DNA of 64,000 bases. It comes from Ricinus communis. Lineage: Eukaryota; Streptophyta; Magnoliopsida; Malpighiales; Euphorbiaceae. Below are positions 12,933-25,100 of this stretch, piece by piece. Location of the stretch: NCBI RefSeq assembly GCF_019578655.1, contig NC_063264.1:4526001-4590000 (forward strand). The letters run 5' to 3'. Numbering within the stretch: the first letter of the stretch is position 1; the number at the start of each line of letters is the position of its first letter. The translations under genes and the position numbers were made by a program. The notes beneath the pieces were generated by a model that did no database searches, was not told where the DNA came from, and worked only from the letters and a program-made list of their open reading frames with translations.

Positions 12933-13007
12933 GTCCATGACATTCACAACCGAAGAAACGTAGAGCAGAGGAGAAAGACAAATAATACAAACAAAAGCAA
13001 AGACAGG

Positions 13008-16000
13008 ATGAGAAAAGATTGCCATCCTTTATTGAGAGGAAAAACAGAAGAGACAAAGAAATACAGACATGGCTTCTCTTCAGCTGAAATGGATTCTCTT
13101 GCTAGCTTATGCCATACTATTTGGCCACCAATTTCTGCTGCTCAGCATCATAATCAAGAACCTGCAAATCCTGCAGTTCAGGAATTCTTTAAAGCATCAG
13201 GCTCTCAATACCCTTTACCCGATGAGGTGGGTTTACATCATCAAATATTATTAGTACTGTAATCGATCAGGTTCATTTTCCACATATAAAAATTTGAAAT
13301 TATGTTTCTGAAGGAATCCAATTCTCCTGTTATTCTTTCTTTCATTTAAAAATAAAAATAAAAATAAAAATTAACAGGTTGCAGAGCTTATAGCGATGAG
13401 AGGGCTGATAGAAGCAGTGATGGTTGTTAGATTGGTATTGTTGCTGTTATCGACAAGATTAGGGACGTTATTGCTTTCCGGGTCACTTTGTTTTGGAGAG
13501 AAATGGCCATTTATAAATAAGTTTTCAAGTATTCCTGTGGAAAAGAGAGAAAAGGTATTGCAGAAATGGCTTAGGCATCGGTTTCTGACACCTATCAGAC
13601 TTGCTTTCTTTTATGTTAAGGCCATTTGCCTCCATGTTTTCTTCACTCAGGTAAGTCCTCCATTTTTTCGTTTATGAAGAAAATATGTTGGTGACATATA
13701 GACTGATTATGTCTTAGAAAAACGAAAAAGATTAAGAAATGTCATATATTAAAGTAATAGTTGAGTAATATCATATGGTAAACTAGTAAAGTTTGGATTA
13801 ATAAGATGCGAAAAAGATTAAGAAATGTCATATATTAAAGTAATAGTTGAGTAATATCATATGGTAAACTAGTAAAGTTTGGAAATAAAATTATATATTT
13901 CGCCTTTTAAAAGATTCATGGTTTGACTAATAAAATTTTAGTTCAATAGTAATAAATTTTAATTCAAGTCTTCCGTCGGAAATGTAGATGAAGATCAATT
14001 TAAATGATAATTGATTGATTTATTTCTTCATTGTTATAGTTAAATTAAAGAAATAATTGTTTTATAATTAAGGCTTAGGACAAATGGTTTATGTAGTATG
14101 TGGGTTTTAAGAGGATCGTATATTATGATATTGAATTGATTAATTAAGATAAGAATTAAATAAATTAGAGTATATTAAACCTTAATTAACAAATGTGAAT
14201 TCAGGTTCAATTAATTTCAAAATGATTATAACTAGCTGTTTAATTGATTGAACTCGTCGATATTTGTTGTAAAATTTCTAATACTCCCTTTTAAATACAA
14301 TTGGAATTTGACTATCACGTTCAATTGTTATTTGAAATTGAAAGTCACTCCTTGAAACTTGAAATTTAATTGCAACACAATAGTAACACCGAACTAAAAC
14401 TAAGATGTTGGGATTAGACATTTAGACGGCAAGCCAAAAAATTAAAAAACCGAGCCTTCCTTGTTATAATATTTATATTATAAAATTAAATTGATTGATT
14501 AATATCAGAGTTAAATAAATTAAAAAATATTAAAAACTAATTAATAGATTTGCAATTTAAGTTCAATAAATATCAAAACGACCGAAATTTAATCACTTAA
14601 TTGGCTGCATTATTATCCTTATAAGTTATTAGTATTTTTTTTAATAAAATAAAATTTCTATTGGAGCCCAAAGAGAAGACTTTTTTTGCAGCATTAAAGT
14701 TGATTTAGGAAGACTTTTGGATCTATTTATTTATTCTGATAATTGTAGAAAATTACTATATTTAAAGAATAAAATAATGGTATTATTGCCCCAGCGTTTG
14801 TTTTATGTATTGAAATGACAAGTGATACTGAAGTGCAAATTGTTGCCAGAGAGTTCTTTCACTATCTAATTGTGGAATAGAAGCAAAATCATTTTAGCTT
14901 ATGCTTTGAAGGAAAGAAGAGAAAATAATAATAATAAAAAAGAATATGGTTTAATTATCTTCATTTACTTTTTCTCTAAGGCAAAGAAGAAAATTTATTA
15001 TTTATATTAAATTTATATTTTAATTTATGAATTTAGAAAATTTTGTAAACATAGTTTGAAATTTAAGAAAATCAAATAAAATTAAAATATTTCTATATCC
15101 ACTTTTTTTTTTTAATATCTAAAAGCAAATACAAAGAGGTCCTTGATTAAGTTAAATGAGTTGCTAGCGCATTCACTTGCTTTCTTTTTCATTGGAATTA
15201 AGCAGAGCCATGTGAAAACACTCAATTAAAGCTGTTTTCATATTTATGTATTTCTTTTGCCCTTTTCTTGCATTTAATTTTTAGGTACTGAAATAGTTCT
15301 GCAACCAATTATTAAATGGATTTCGGAAAATCTTTTTATTATTTTTCAATTAACAGTCGGTCCAACATGCATATAAATATTTTAAATTTCTTTTATGCGG
15401 CTCCAAAAAACAAATAAAATTTCTTTTAAATTATTTTTCTCATATTTTCTTTTTCATATTTTTTTCTCTCTAGAAATAGTTTTAAGTTCTTTATGTTTTA
15501 GAATCTCTTTAGTAAATGTTTACACATTAAGGTTCATTTTTATCTTATTAGAATATTAAGATAAAAGTAGTGTGGTTCTATTTTTCCATTCGCGTCTCGA
15601 AAGACCGACGCCGGTATTTTTCAAAAAGAAAAAATTAAAAAAATTATTATAGAATGTTATAATAAATAAAAATAAATAAGATAAAGTTATATAATTAAAA
15701 TATAATTCAAATGGCAAAAATATTTATTTTCAGAAATAAAAAATTTAAATTTAAATTATTTTCTCTATTGTGTTATCACATTACTGAATGGTCTAACTGG
15801 GCAATTAATTCTGAGTTTGATGGAAAGAAGCATGCATTTATGAACAAAGAAGCTATATATAGACCTAGCTAGTTGCTATACAAGATTACACAGATGAGCA
15901 ATAATCCTCCTTCGTTAAAAGAAAGATAAAGAAAGAAGGAATTGTTACATCGCCAAGCAATAAGTAATAAAGCAAGACAGTACTAATAACCATCCTTTTC

Positions 16001-18365
16001 TTTTATGAAACGCTCAACTACTAATTAAATTAGATTTTTAATAATTTTATTTGATTATTTTAAAATTTTAAAATAAATATATATGCTTCTAAAAATATCT
16101 TTTATTAATAATTTTTAAATTTTATAATAAAAAAATATGTCAAATTAATTCTGTTTATTAATATAAAAATCAACGAGTCAACAAAAAATTTATTACATAG
16201 AGATGTAAAATATGTAAAAAGATGCACATATACAAAACTGTTAATGATTATATTATTAAGTTTATGATAAATTATTTTTACTGATTTATAACTATTATTT
16301 TTTTAGTAAGCATAATTAGCTTTTTAAATTATTTTTTTATTGTAAAAATTTAAAAATTATCGTTAGAGAGTTTTTTTAGAAATAAATTAAAAATCTAAAT
16401 ATTTATTTTAAGATTTTAAAATAATTGAATAAAATCATTAAAAGGTGTAACTAAGATTTAATTGGTAATTAAGTATTTATGAGGTTTATAAATACAAGGG
16501 ATAATTATTATTGCATTTCTTTATAGTTTCCTTAATTCTTAAATTTAGCTGTGCTTTTGTTTTGTTTGTTTTTGTTTTTGTTTTTTTGTTTTTTTTTTTT
16601 TGATTTGGTGCAGATCGATGAAAATGGAAACAACCCGGCATGGGAAGCCATTGGCTATAAAGTACAAAACGAAGAGAATGCAACACAAGTTCCAAAAGAG
16701 AGGCCTCTCGAGAAAGGAATAGTAGAAACTATGCACGAATCTGACTCAACCTTTCTCAATTCCATTGCTCAAAAAGGCCTTAAAGTTGCACACGTTCCAG
16801 GACATAATCTCTGCAAGATTAAATGCGATGTTGTCATTGTTGGCTCTGGCTGCGGTGGAGGAGTTGCTGCTGCTGTACTTGCAGCTTCAGGACAAAAGGT
16901 TCTTGTTCTTGAGAAAGGAAACTATTTTACTGCCAAAGATTTTTCAGGTCTTGAAGGTCCTTCTTACAATCATCTGTATGAAGCAGGAGGTCTCATGCCA
17001 AGTGCTGATGCGAAATTTATAATTTTGGCAGGATCTGTAGTTGGTGGAGGTTCTGCTGTTAATTGGTCAGCTTGTATCAATACGCCAAACTATGTACTTA
17101 AAGAATGGGCTGAGAATCATAAAATCCAGCTCTTTGGTAGTCCCGAATATCTTTCTGCGATGGATATCGTTTGTAAGAGAATTGGAGTTACAGAGAATTG
17201 TGTCGAGGAAGGATTTCAGAATCAAGTTATCAGAAAAGGATGTGAAAATCTTGGCCTTGAAATCAATACGGTACCTCGAAATTCATCGGAGAAACATTAT
17301 TGTGGATCATGTGGCTATGGTTGTCAAACAGGAGATAAAAAGGGGACTGATAGTACTTGGCTAGTTGATGCTGTTAACAATGGTGCAGTGATCTTAACAG
17401 GATGCAAGGCAGAAAGATTCATATTAGAAGAAAATAATAAAAAGAGTGGTGGAAGTCAAAGGAAAAAGAAATGCTTAGGAGTGATTGCCAAAATCCTGAA
17501 GAATGACAATATTTGGATGAGATTACAAATTGAGGCAAGGGTAACAATCTCTGCTTGTGGTGCTCTTTCCACTCCCCCATTAATGATCTCTAGCGGGTTA
17601 AATAATCCGAACATCGGTCGAAATCTTCATCTCCATCCTGTTCTAATGACATGGGGTTATTTTCCTGATTCGAATACAGTGTTTAAAGGAAAATCCTTTG
17701 AAGGAGGGATTATTACATCAGTCCATAAAGTGGCATCAGAAGATTCTAATGTTAGGGCCATCATAGAAACTCCTCAATTAGGGCCTGCATCATTCGCAGC
17801 ATTATGTCCTTGGGAGTCTGTACTTGACTTTAAGGAAAGACTGCTTAAATATTCAAGAACTGCTAACCTGATAACAATAATAAGAGATCGTGGTTCTGGC
17901 GAAGTCAAGTCAGAAGGAAGGATAGCCTATAACTTTGATGCACTAGACATAGAAAATCTCAAGGCAGGTCTCAGGCAATCACTCAGGATATTAGTAGCTG
18001 CAGGAGCTGTCGAAGTTGGTACTCATAGAAGTGATGGGCAGAGACTTAAATGCCAAGGCATTACTAAAAAACAGTTGGAAGAATTTCTAGATACAGTTTC
18101 TCCACCAAGAGGGCCACTGTCACCAGGAAAGGATTGGGTGGCCTACACTTCTGCACATCAACTGGGGAGCTGCAGGATGGGGATTAGCGAAAAGGAAGGT
18201 GCGGTTGATGAGAATGGGGAGAGTTGGGAAGCAGAAGGCTTATTTGTTTGTGATGCTAGTGTACTACCTAGTGCCATTGGTGTCAATCCTATGATCACTA
18301 TCCAGTCTACTGCTTACTGTCTGTCGGAGAGAATATCCAAGTATTTAAGGACAAAACAGCCTTAG
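13008..18365 (+). CDS. FAO3: Long-chain fatty alcohol oxidase (FAO3 type), complete
   Basis: Three exons encode 747 residues: 13008-13226, 13378-13650 and 16614-18365, all joined in phase 0. The start [11 protein letters not shown], followed by [14 protein letters not shown], is the family N-terminus; an overlapping frame from 13069 is a shadow. Exon 2 holds hydrophobic segments (about residues 83-106 and 145-163) that anchor this enzyme to membranes. Exon 3 carries the FAD-binding motif [11 protein letters not shown] (about 236-246). It also has the C-terminal GMC oxidoreductase region with HQLGSCRMG (His about 679) and VNPMITIQ (Asn about 722), the likely catalytic His/Asn pair. The enzyme oxidises long-chain fatty alcohols to aldehydes, releasing hydrogen peroxide (omega-oxidation and wax metabolism). 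Intron 2 is long (13651-16613) with an internal tandem duplication. The FAO3 label follows family resemblance plus adjacency to FIB4 and PHO1, as in Arabidopsis. Confidence 0.93.
13723..13883. repeat. 86-bp direct tandem duplication in FAO intron 2
   Basis: A unit beginning CGAAAAAGATTAAGAAATG occurs at 13723 and again at 13809. About 75 bases are identical between the copies, ending near GTTTGGA. Perfect identity means the duplication is recent. Confidence 0.9.
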
Positions 18366-19140
18366 CGAGCTTAGTGAACCCTAGTTTTCTTATCTTCTCA
18401 TACACAAAGAAAAGAAGCTTCTATAGGGAAATGCATTTGATGTACTTCATACTTATTGCTATAGAACTTTTTTAGAATAAAAAAATTGCATTATTACTCA
18501 AATATTACCTATTCAGAACAAAGGGACATGTGAAGTGAACATAGTAAAATAAGAAATTGAAAGATTTCGTTGAAATTGTTCGTTTGGAAATTTTCCGAAA
18601 ATATGGATTTCAAACATTTATGATCTGGATGTGAATGAGTCGAATTACTTATCCCCCGGTCTATTTCAGAACAAAGGGACATGTGAAGTTATGTAGCTTA
18701 TATTTCATTACAATAGTTATCACGTATAATGCTTTCTTGTTTCATGTTATACATTCTTTTGTGTTGATACTTTCCAAGTTTCATTATCATAATATGAAAG
18801 GAAGAATTCTGAAAGGTAATCGATGGATTTTTATCATCGAATTGAAGTTAGAGTTCTCAAATGTACAAGACTTCAAATCAAATGTTATTTGATGCTCACT
18901 TGCTTCATTTCACTTGGAGCTATACAATTCACAGAATGAATTTGATCTGTGAAGAATGACAAGGGTAATCACGCATTCCTTTCTTTTTTTCTTTTGTTCT
19001 TTTTTCATACAGGATCTTGATCCTGGTCTAATGGTTCATAGCAGCAAAGCATCGAATGCCCCTTAGTTCCAGCACACTAAGGACTTCACTCAGGATGAAA
19101 TTGGCAAGGACTTGCAACCAAACCTCCAAGTAAAACCATC
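18366..19140. other. Convergent 3' region between FAO and PHO1
   Basis: This 775-base segment must hold both 3' untranslated regions. It contains a 25-base direct repeat (TTCAGAACAAAGGGACATGT plus GAAGT) at 18512-18536 and 18665-18689. An AT-rich stretch with AATAAA-like signals lies near 18475-18485. No third gene is supported; the open frame at 18635-18892 has no recognisable features. Confidence 0.6.
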
Positions 19141-22100
19141 TCAGCCATCAGAATCTGTCTCGCGGAATGGTAAGGGAACTGCTTTTACTGCCCTGAACTT
19201 GCCAACATTGTTCAAATGCTCATTCTCCAACCTGTTCAGTAATATTTCGAAACCATTAGAAGATTGATTATAGTCTCTCTTCTTTTTCTTTCAAGGAACA
19301 TATATACAAACCTGTAGAAATTCCAGTGGCCTCGACGAATAACCTCTAAAGAAGCCAAGAAAAAGTCCAACATACGTGACTCAATGATAGTGAAACGGAA
19401 TCGCATCACAGTCTCCAACCAAACAACTCTCAGAGCTATGTTGAAGGCCTGCAATAATACAATGTTTTTCTCAATCTGTTAAGAACTTGAATACTTCAAT
19501 TTTTCAAAAGAAGGTGAAATTGGAATGACTTGAAAGAGGACTCACAATGGAAATGTAGTAAATGCTTTTGTTCTTTAGGATCAAATCATCTCTTAACCAT
19601 TTGTTCTTGGAGTTTCGGTGGAGAAGGCCCCAATCCTTAACAAAATCCCAGTACAACTGATAAACTGTAGCAATAAGAGAAGTAACTAAGACTATACCAA
19701 GCCATAGATGATTCTCTTGCCTAGCATAAGTTAGTCTGGCACCGGCTGCTACCATGGCAGAAACATATTTCCCCATGTTTGCCAAATGATTCAGGTCACA
19801 TTCATCAAACCATCTTCTAGCACACTTCATGGAGAATAATATCGAGTTAATTAGCTGCATATGCAGAAATTTTTTGCAAGAAACTTGCCAAGCTGTTAAG
19901 TCTTGTTACCTGCATTGCTCGCCAATAGTATGGCAAAAATGAAATGACATAAGCAAGTTCCCTGTATAATCTTCCACTATTGCAGGTTTCAAATCTGTTT
20001 GTCTTGAAACTCCCCGCTAGAAAGTAGCATGCTGTAGATTCCAAGTGCCTGAGCAGTGGAATCTGTATATAAGATTACATAATCATAAGAAACGAGGGAA
20101 AGAAATCACAGTCGTTGCGGATGCAAGTTCTAAATTGAGTATTTGTTCAAGCTAAAAGATATATCTATATTTATGAGTGTAATACAAAGGAGTATAATAT
20201 GGCTAGAGAAATCACCTGACTGGTAAGTTGGTCTGCCATGAAAAAGTCCACCATCAAAACCTATAGGAGTGAAGTTCCAAATTTTTTATTACTTAACATG
20301 CATCGTTCGGAGAAAAATAAATCTGAATACTGAATACAATCAGAAAGGAATTAAAGCAAATGTACCTTATAAAATGGAGAGAAGACTATGTTACGAATAA
20401 TACGAAGGAAACAGTAACGTGTTGGGCGATAAAAGAAGTCGAATGGGCAAATGAGCAAGGCCATGAAAATCTGGTTATTTGACAGAAATTAGTAAAAAAA
20501 TGTCGTTAAAGAAAGAATCAATCAAATAGGAAGTTTAACTAAAAGTAGCATCAAAACTTACTAGGAGGAAAATTCCAGGTATCGCATCAACATGTGTAGG
20601 TGAAAAGCCATTAGCCCTTAAGAGAAGATGGACTACCATAGCCGAAACAACAGAGGTCATGAAAGTAGTACAAATGAGAAATGCATCTCTGTACTTGAGG
20701 GCTGTACTTGGTTGAAATTCAAAAATGAAATTGTAGTTGATCCTTGTACTTTTCCACATAAAGAGGTTGCACCCATACATGAACAAGTGCAAGCTTAATA
20801 ACGCAAACACACTGCAACAAAAATTATTAAGATAAAGTTTTAGTTCATCATTTGCATATAAGGAGTCTCCATTTGTTGCACAGAAAGTCTTTTCTAAGTT
20901 TAATGCATTTTCACTGCCTGATGTATCCGGTAATAAGTTAATCAAAATCGTCAATAAATAATGTTATACTATTTGAGGCATTTGATTTTATAACACAAGT
21001 AATAAAAAAATTTAAAATTAATTAACTCAGTGTCATATGATATATGGCATATTTTTATTGGACACACGATGTAATAGACCGACCCTCTCTAAATTTTTTT
21101 CTATTTAAATGTAAATATATAGAGTGAAAGGATTGGAAAAATTTGCTGGTGCAATAAATGTAGACATTTTCAGAGGCTACTTTGGCAACTTAAAAGTGAA
21201 ACTAACTAAACTAGTTGGTAAACATGAAGTTAAAAATGCCCTAATTGTATAATTCATTTGAAGTCTAAACGTACTAAAAAAAATAATATGAGAAATAAAA
21301 TAATAAATTACATACCGTTAGTACATGAAACAATATGTAGTACATGAAACAATATGTGAGGAGCTACAAAGTGAGGAATTTAAGTACAATATAGAAGCAA
21401 TAAGCACCTGAAAACAGGGTAGACAGTTTCCACATACGATCTTTCATTGTTAGGCCTAAAAATTCCAGACAAATGTGCCAAGATTGCATATACACTAAAC
21501 AGCGACACGAAACAACCAGTAAACAGACCTGCAAACAAGCAAGAAACATAAAGGAGAGGTAAAGAAAAAGATCACATTTCGATAGAGCAGTTTTACATGA
21601 ATTGTTTTCTTTTGGAACATAATAAAGCAACATTGTTTGGTGGGTCATCCTTAGATTGCACTAACGTGTCTTATAAAGTAGCATAGTAGTGGGATTAGCG
21701 GCCTAGCATGTTTTGTTGTCTATGTAAAAGAATTCATATATATGCGGCTGCTCTTTGCCGATAGAGTGAAAGAACTAAGAAAGGGCCTAATTAAATTATG
21801 TATTGCATTATAACACAAAGAGATTGATGCTGCTTTCAAACTTTATTTTGCATTATAGTACTTGTTGCATTGATAGCATGCCATGTCAATATCGATAGGC
21901 ACTCTCAATGCTTCTAGTGCAAAATTGTTATTTTTCATGACAATATCAAAAGTGAAATTGTCTTCTGAAATTTTCTGCTACTCCTTTAACATGTAATTTA
22001 ATTCAGAAATAAATACTATTTTATGTTGGGTGCTTATAAAAGGCCAACTTGTAGGAATGCGGTTAGAAATAAGTATTGCCATTGGTGATTTAATTAATTT

Positions 22101-25100
22101 ACCAACAAAAAAGGTGACCATGTGAGACTCCTTCTGCTGTTGTGGTCTAAGGAACTTCATAGCTTTTTTCCTGTCATTGTTGGCGAAGTGCTTTGTGAAT
22201 ATGGACTCCACTTCATCCATTAGTCTAACAACCTTATCAATCAAATATAATATGCATAAATATCTCGCATAAGGCTTACTGAGAAAACCATTAACCTAAT
22301 CCCATTATTATTCTCCACCAGTACTTACCAATAGTAAGATAAAGCAACAAAACGTTTTTAACCACTGAGGATATAGAAAGGAAATCTTCATGATAAGATA
22401 TTGAAAAGTTGTGGTTTAGTGACTATGCCACACAAGAAATTCTTATTTGGGTACAGACATTTTCTGGTGGGTGCATAAATCAGAAAAACCAAAGATCATG
22501 TGCATAGATAGCTAGCTTTTTCAAGCACTGCGTGCACAACAACGAGCCATTTATGCATTGCTACACTGGGAGAAAAATAATAATAATATCTTACCTTATC
22601 TGAGCTAATGAAGTGAGATCTCTTCACTACTTTTAGATAACTTGCTGATGTCTGCTGGTTTGAGACCTGCTTTGTGTAGAAAATAAATACAAAGTGAGTC
22701 GAAGATAAGAATCATTTGCACATAAGGAAGAACTTTGTTTTCTTTTATTTTTCTTTTTAATTGAGTTTAATTAGAATTTGAACTTAATTATAATCTTATA
22801 TATAAGTAAAAGAATTTTTATAAGGTAAGAGGTCCAATATTATGAATGGAGAGTGGTTAGAACAAGTATTGTTGGCACATAATTTTGGAGAACAGGTTGC
22901 TAGTCTCACACTCTTCATGTGAGGTGTGCATATACAGATAGATATCATTTTCTTCATCAAGGGAAGCTGGTTGCTAAATATATATGTTCGCAGATGCAGG
23001 ATATTTCTCATGGGGTCTCTGTTCGTCTTCTTTATATCTTTTCAGCATATTATAAGAAATTAAAATTACCCAATACCCTATGGTTCTCCTGTAGATTATG
23101 CATTTTTTGGAACAGCCTTGAATACATTACCTTGTCAAATTTCTTGAGGATTTTTGTAAAAGCCACCATGTTCAATGAGCTGCAGTCCAGAAGTCGTATA
23201 TAGATTAGAAACTGATTAATACAGCAAAAAAGACATGCTGAGTAAAACATTAGGGCAAAGGCCGGAGCCACAAGTTCAAAAGAGGCCAGATTATTTAAGA
23301 GGGACTAAATGAAAAAATCTAAAGTATATAGGGAGAATCTTGCAATTGTTTTATCTTTTCTATTTTTACTTTATTCAAATTAATCAGTAAACAAATAAAT
23401 AAAATTACTGTTCTATAATAAGATTGAGATATATGTTTATAAGTATTAATTGATTTTTAAAGCTTGTAGCAGCGATAAATAAAATGTTAATTCCGTACTA
23501 ATTTTATTTTAAGTATTTAATTTATTTGAATGACTTTAATTTAGATATTTCAATTGTTTTCGTTATAAAGAAACTAGAAAGAAATATTTAATAGCATTCT
23601 AGTAAATATAGAGAGCAGTTTTATGCGGTGGACAAAAATAAATTAATATCTCACAAATAAAATAAAAACACGTGTCATGTCTTAGTTTATCCAATCACGC
23701 CAATCAAACTCAGGTTAGTACAACAGAAAATCTGGATTATACGTAAAATCAACGTAACAATCTGGTGGCTCTCTTTGATGTAAAAGACTTCAAATGCATC
23801 CTTTTCCAAAGTGTGTACCCATATTTTCTAGACATAGTTTTTTCTAGGCCTCTATCGGTTCCTTTGTCAAAAGGGCAAATGCATATCTAAATCACCAACC
23901 TTAAATAAATATGTAAGCCTTACGTGGAATATGAACTGTCATGCAGATTATCATGTTATAATTGTTCCACTTCCAAATTGACAACTGTTATTTATATGTT
24001 TAGCTCTAATTCAAGAGATTCAACTATAGAAGCAACATAGTTGTTCTGATGTGAATTCTTTTTCTTTTTCCTTTTGCTTCATGTAATGTTAAATACCTGT
24101 AAGTTTTGAGTAGGCCAAGTCCGCGGTAGAGCTCGACAAAAGCACCTCTAATCATTTTTTCAGCACATTGAATTTTCTTCCTGTTAATGAAATCTCCAGG
24201 GCCTTCTTTCTTGGGATTATTAACCAAATCTTCCCAAAGCATCGATGTAATCGCTGAGATTGTTCGTGTTGGTGTTGTTGCAGGAATGTCAATTCTCATT
24301 GCCATTTTAGGTTTTCCTTTCTTTGTTTTGGACCTTGCTGTTGCCGAGTTAATAAAATGTACACCTTTTTTCTCCAGTGCTGCGATTACTTCATCTGTCT
24401 CTGATGAATCTTCCGGGTTGTTATTCGACTCTACTGTGGTCTCTGCATTAATTGATACAATAAATTAAGCATAAAAGAACTTGCGTAATTTAAATGGGTA
24501 TTTTCTATTAATATCGGAGTTGCTGCAACTGGTACTTGATACATGAACGTAAAACTACGTGTTAGCTCAGTTGGTGCATAAATGCAGGCCATGTAAAAAG
24601 AAGCACACAAATATGAAATTACATAAACATATGCTGTATGACTTTCTATATATAGAGATGCTTGAAATTGAAAAATTAAAAAAAAAATGCTTAAACAAAA
24701 AGGGTTTGAACAAAGAAGGGAAAATCTTTTGAAAAAAGAAAAATTGTCAACCTTGGACAGATAATGGTGATGAGTATGGGATATGAAGGACAACAGGAAA
24801 ACTGCTGATGCACAAAGTTATCATCATCTTTTGTCTATGTCACATCTCTAAGCAAATCATGTAATTAAGGCCCAGAAACGAAATTCTCTTTTTGGAAAGT
24901 GACCACTTAGTATGATTTCTTTCATTCTTTTTCTTGATTTAATGTTATCTTGAAATGAATACACGTTTGTTGACATAATAAATCTTATTAACTAAACATA
25001 TAAATTAAATGAATACGATAACTAAACCTTATTTTTAAATTAAAAATAGACGTTTACATGGTAATTAAGATCAATTACTTGCCAAATATGGAGAGGCATC

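Noticed and set aside
13069..13254. Open frame starting [15 protein letters not shown] that looks like a signal peptide
   Set aside because: It overlaps FAO exon 1 in another frame. The frame from 13008 carries the conserved HPLLRG and HGFSSAEM pattern and splices correctly.
16551..16613. Hydrophobic 21-residue N-terminal extension on the large FAO exon
   Set aside because: It is a translation of the intron's T-rich acceptor tract. The GTGCAG acceptor at 16613 and the continuous FAO alignment through exons 1 and 2 show that the real N-terminus lies at 13008.
24187..24468. 93-residue plus-strand open frame
   Set aside because: It is the mirror of PHO1 exon 4, which matches the SPX region in the minus frame.
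24566..24600. TTAGCTCAGTTGGTGCATAA, like a tRNA D arm
   Set aside because: Only the box A part is present inside a PHO1 intron; no anticodon stem, T arm or acceptor stem follows.
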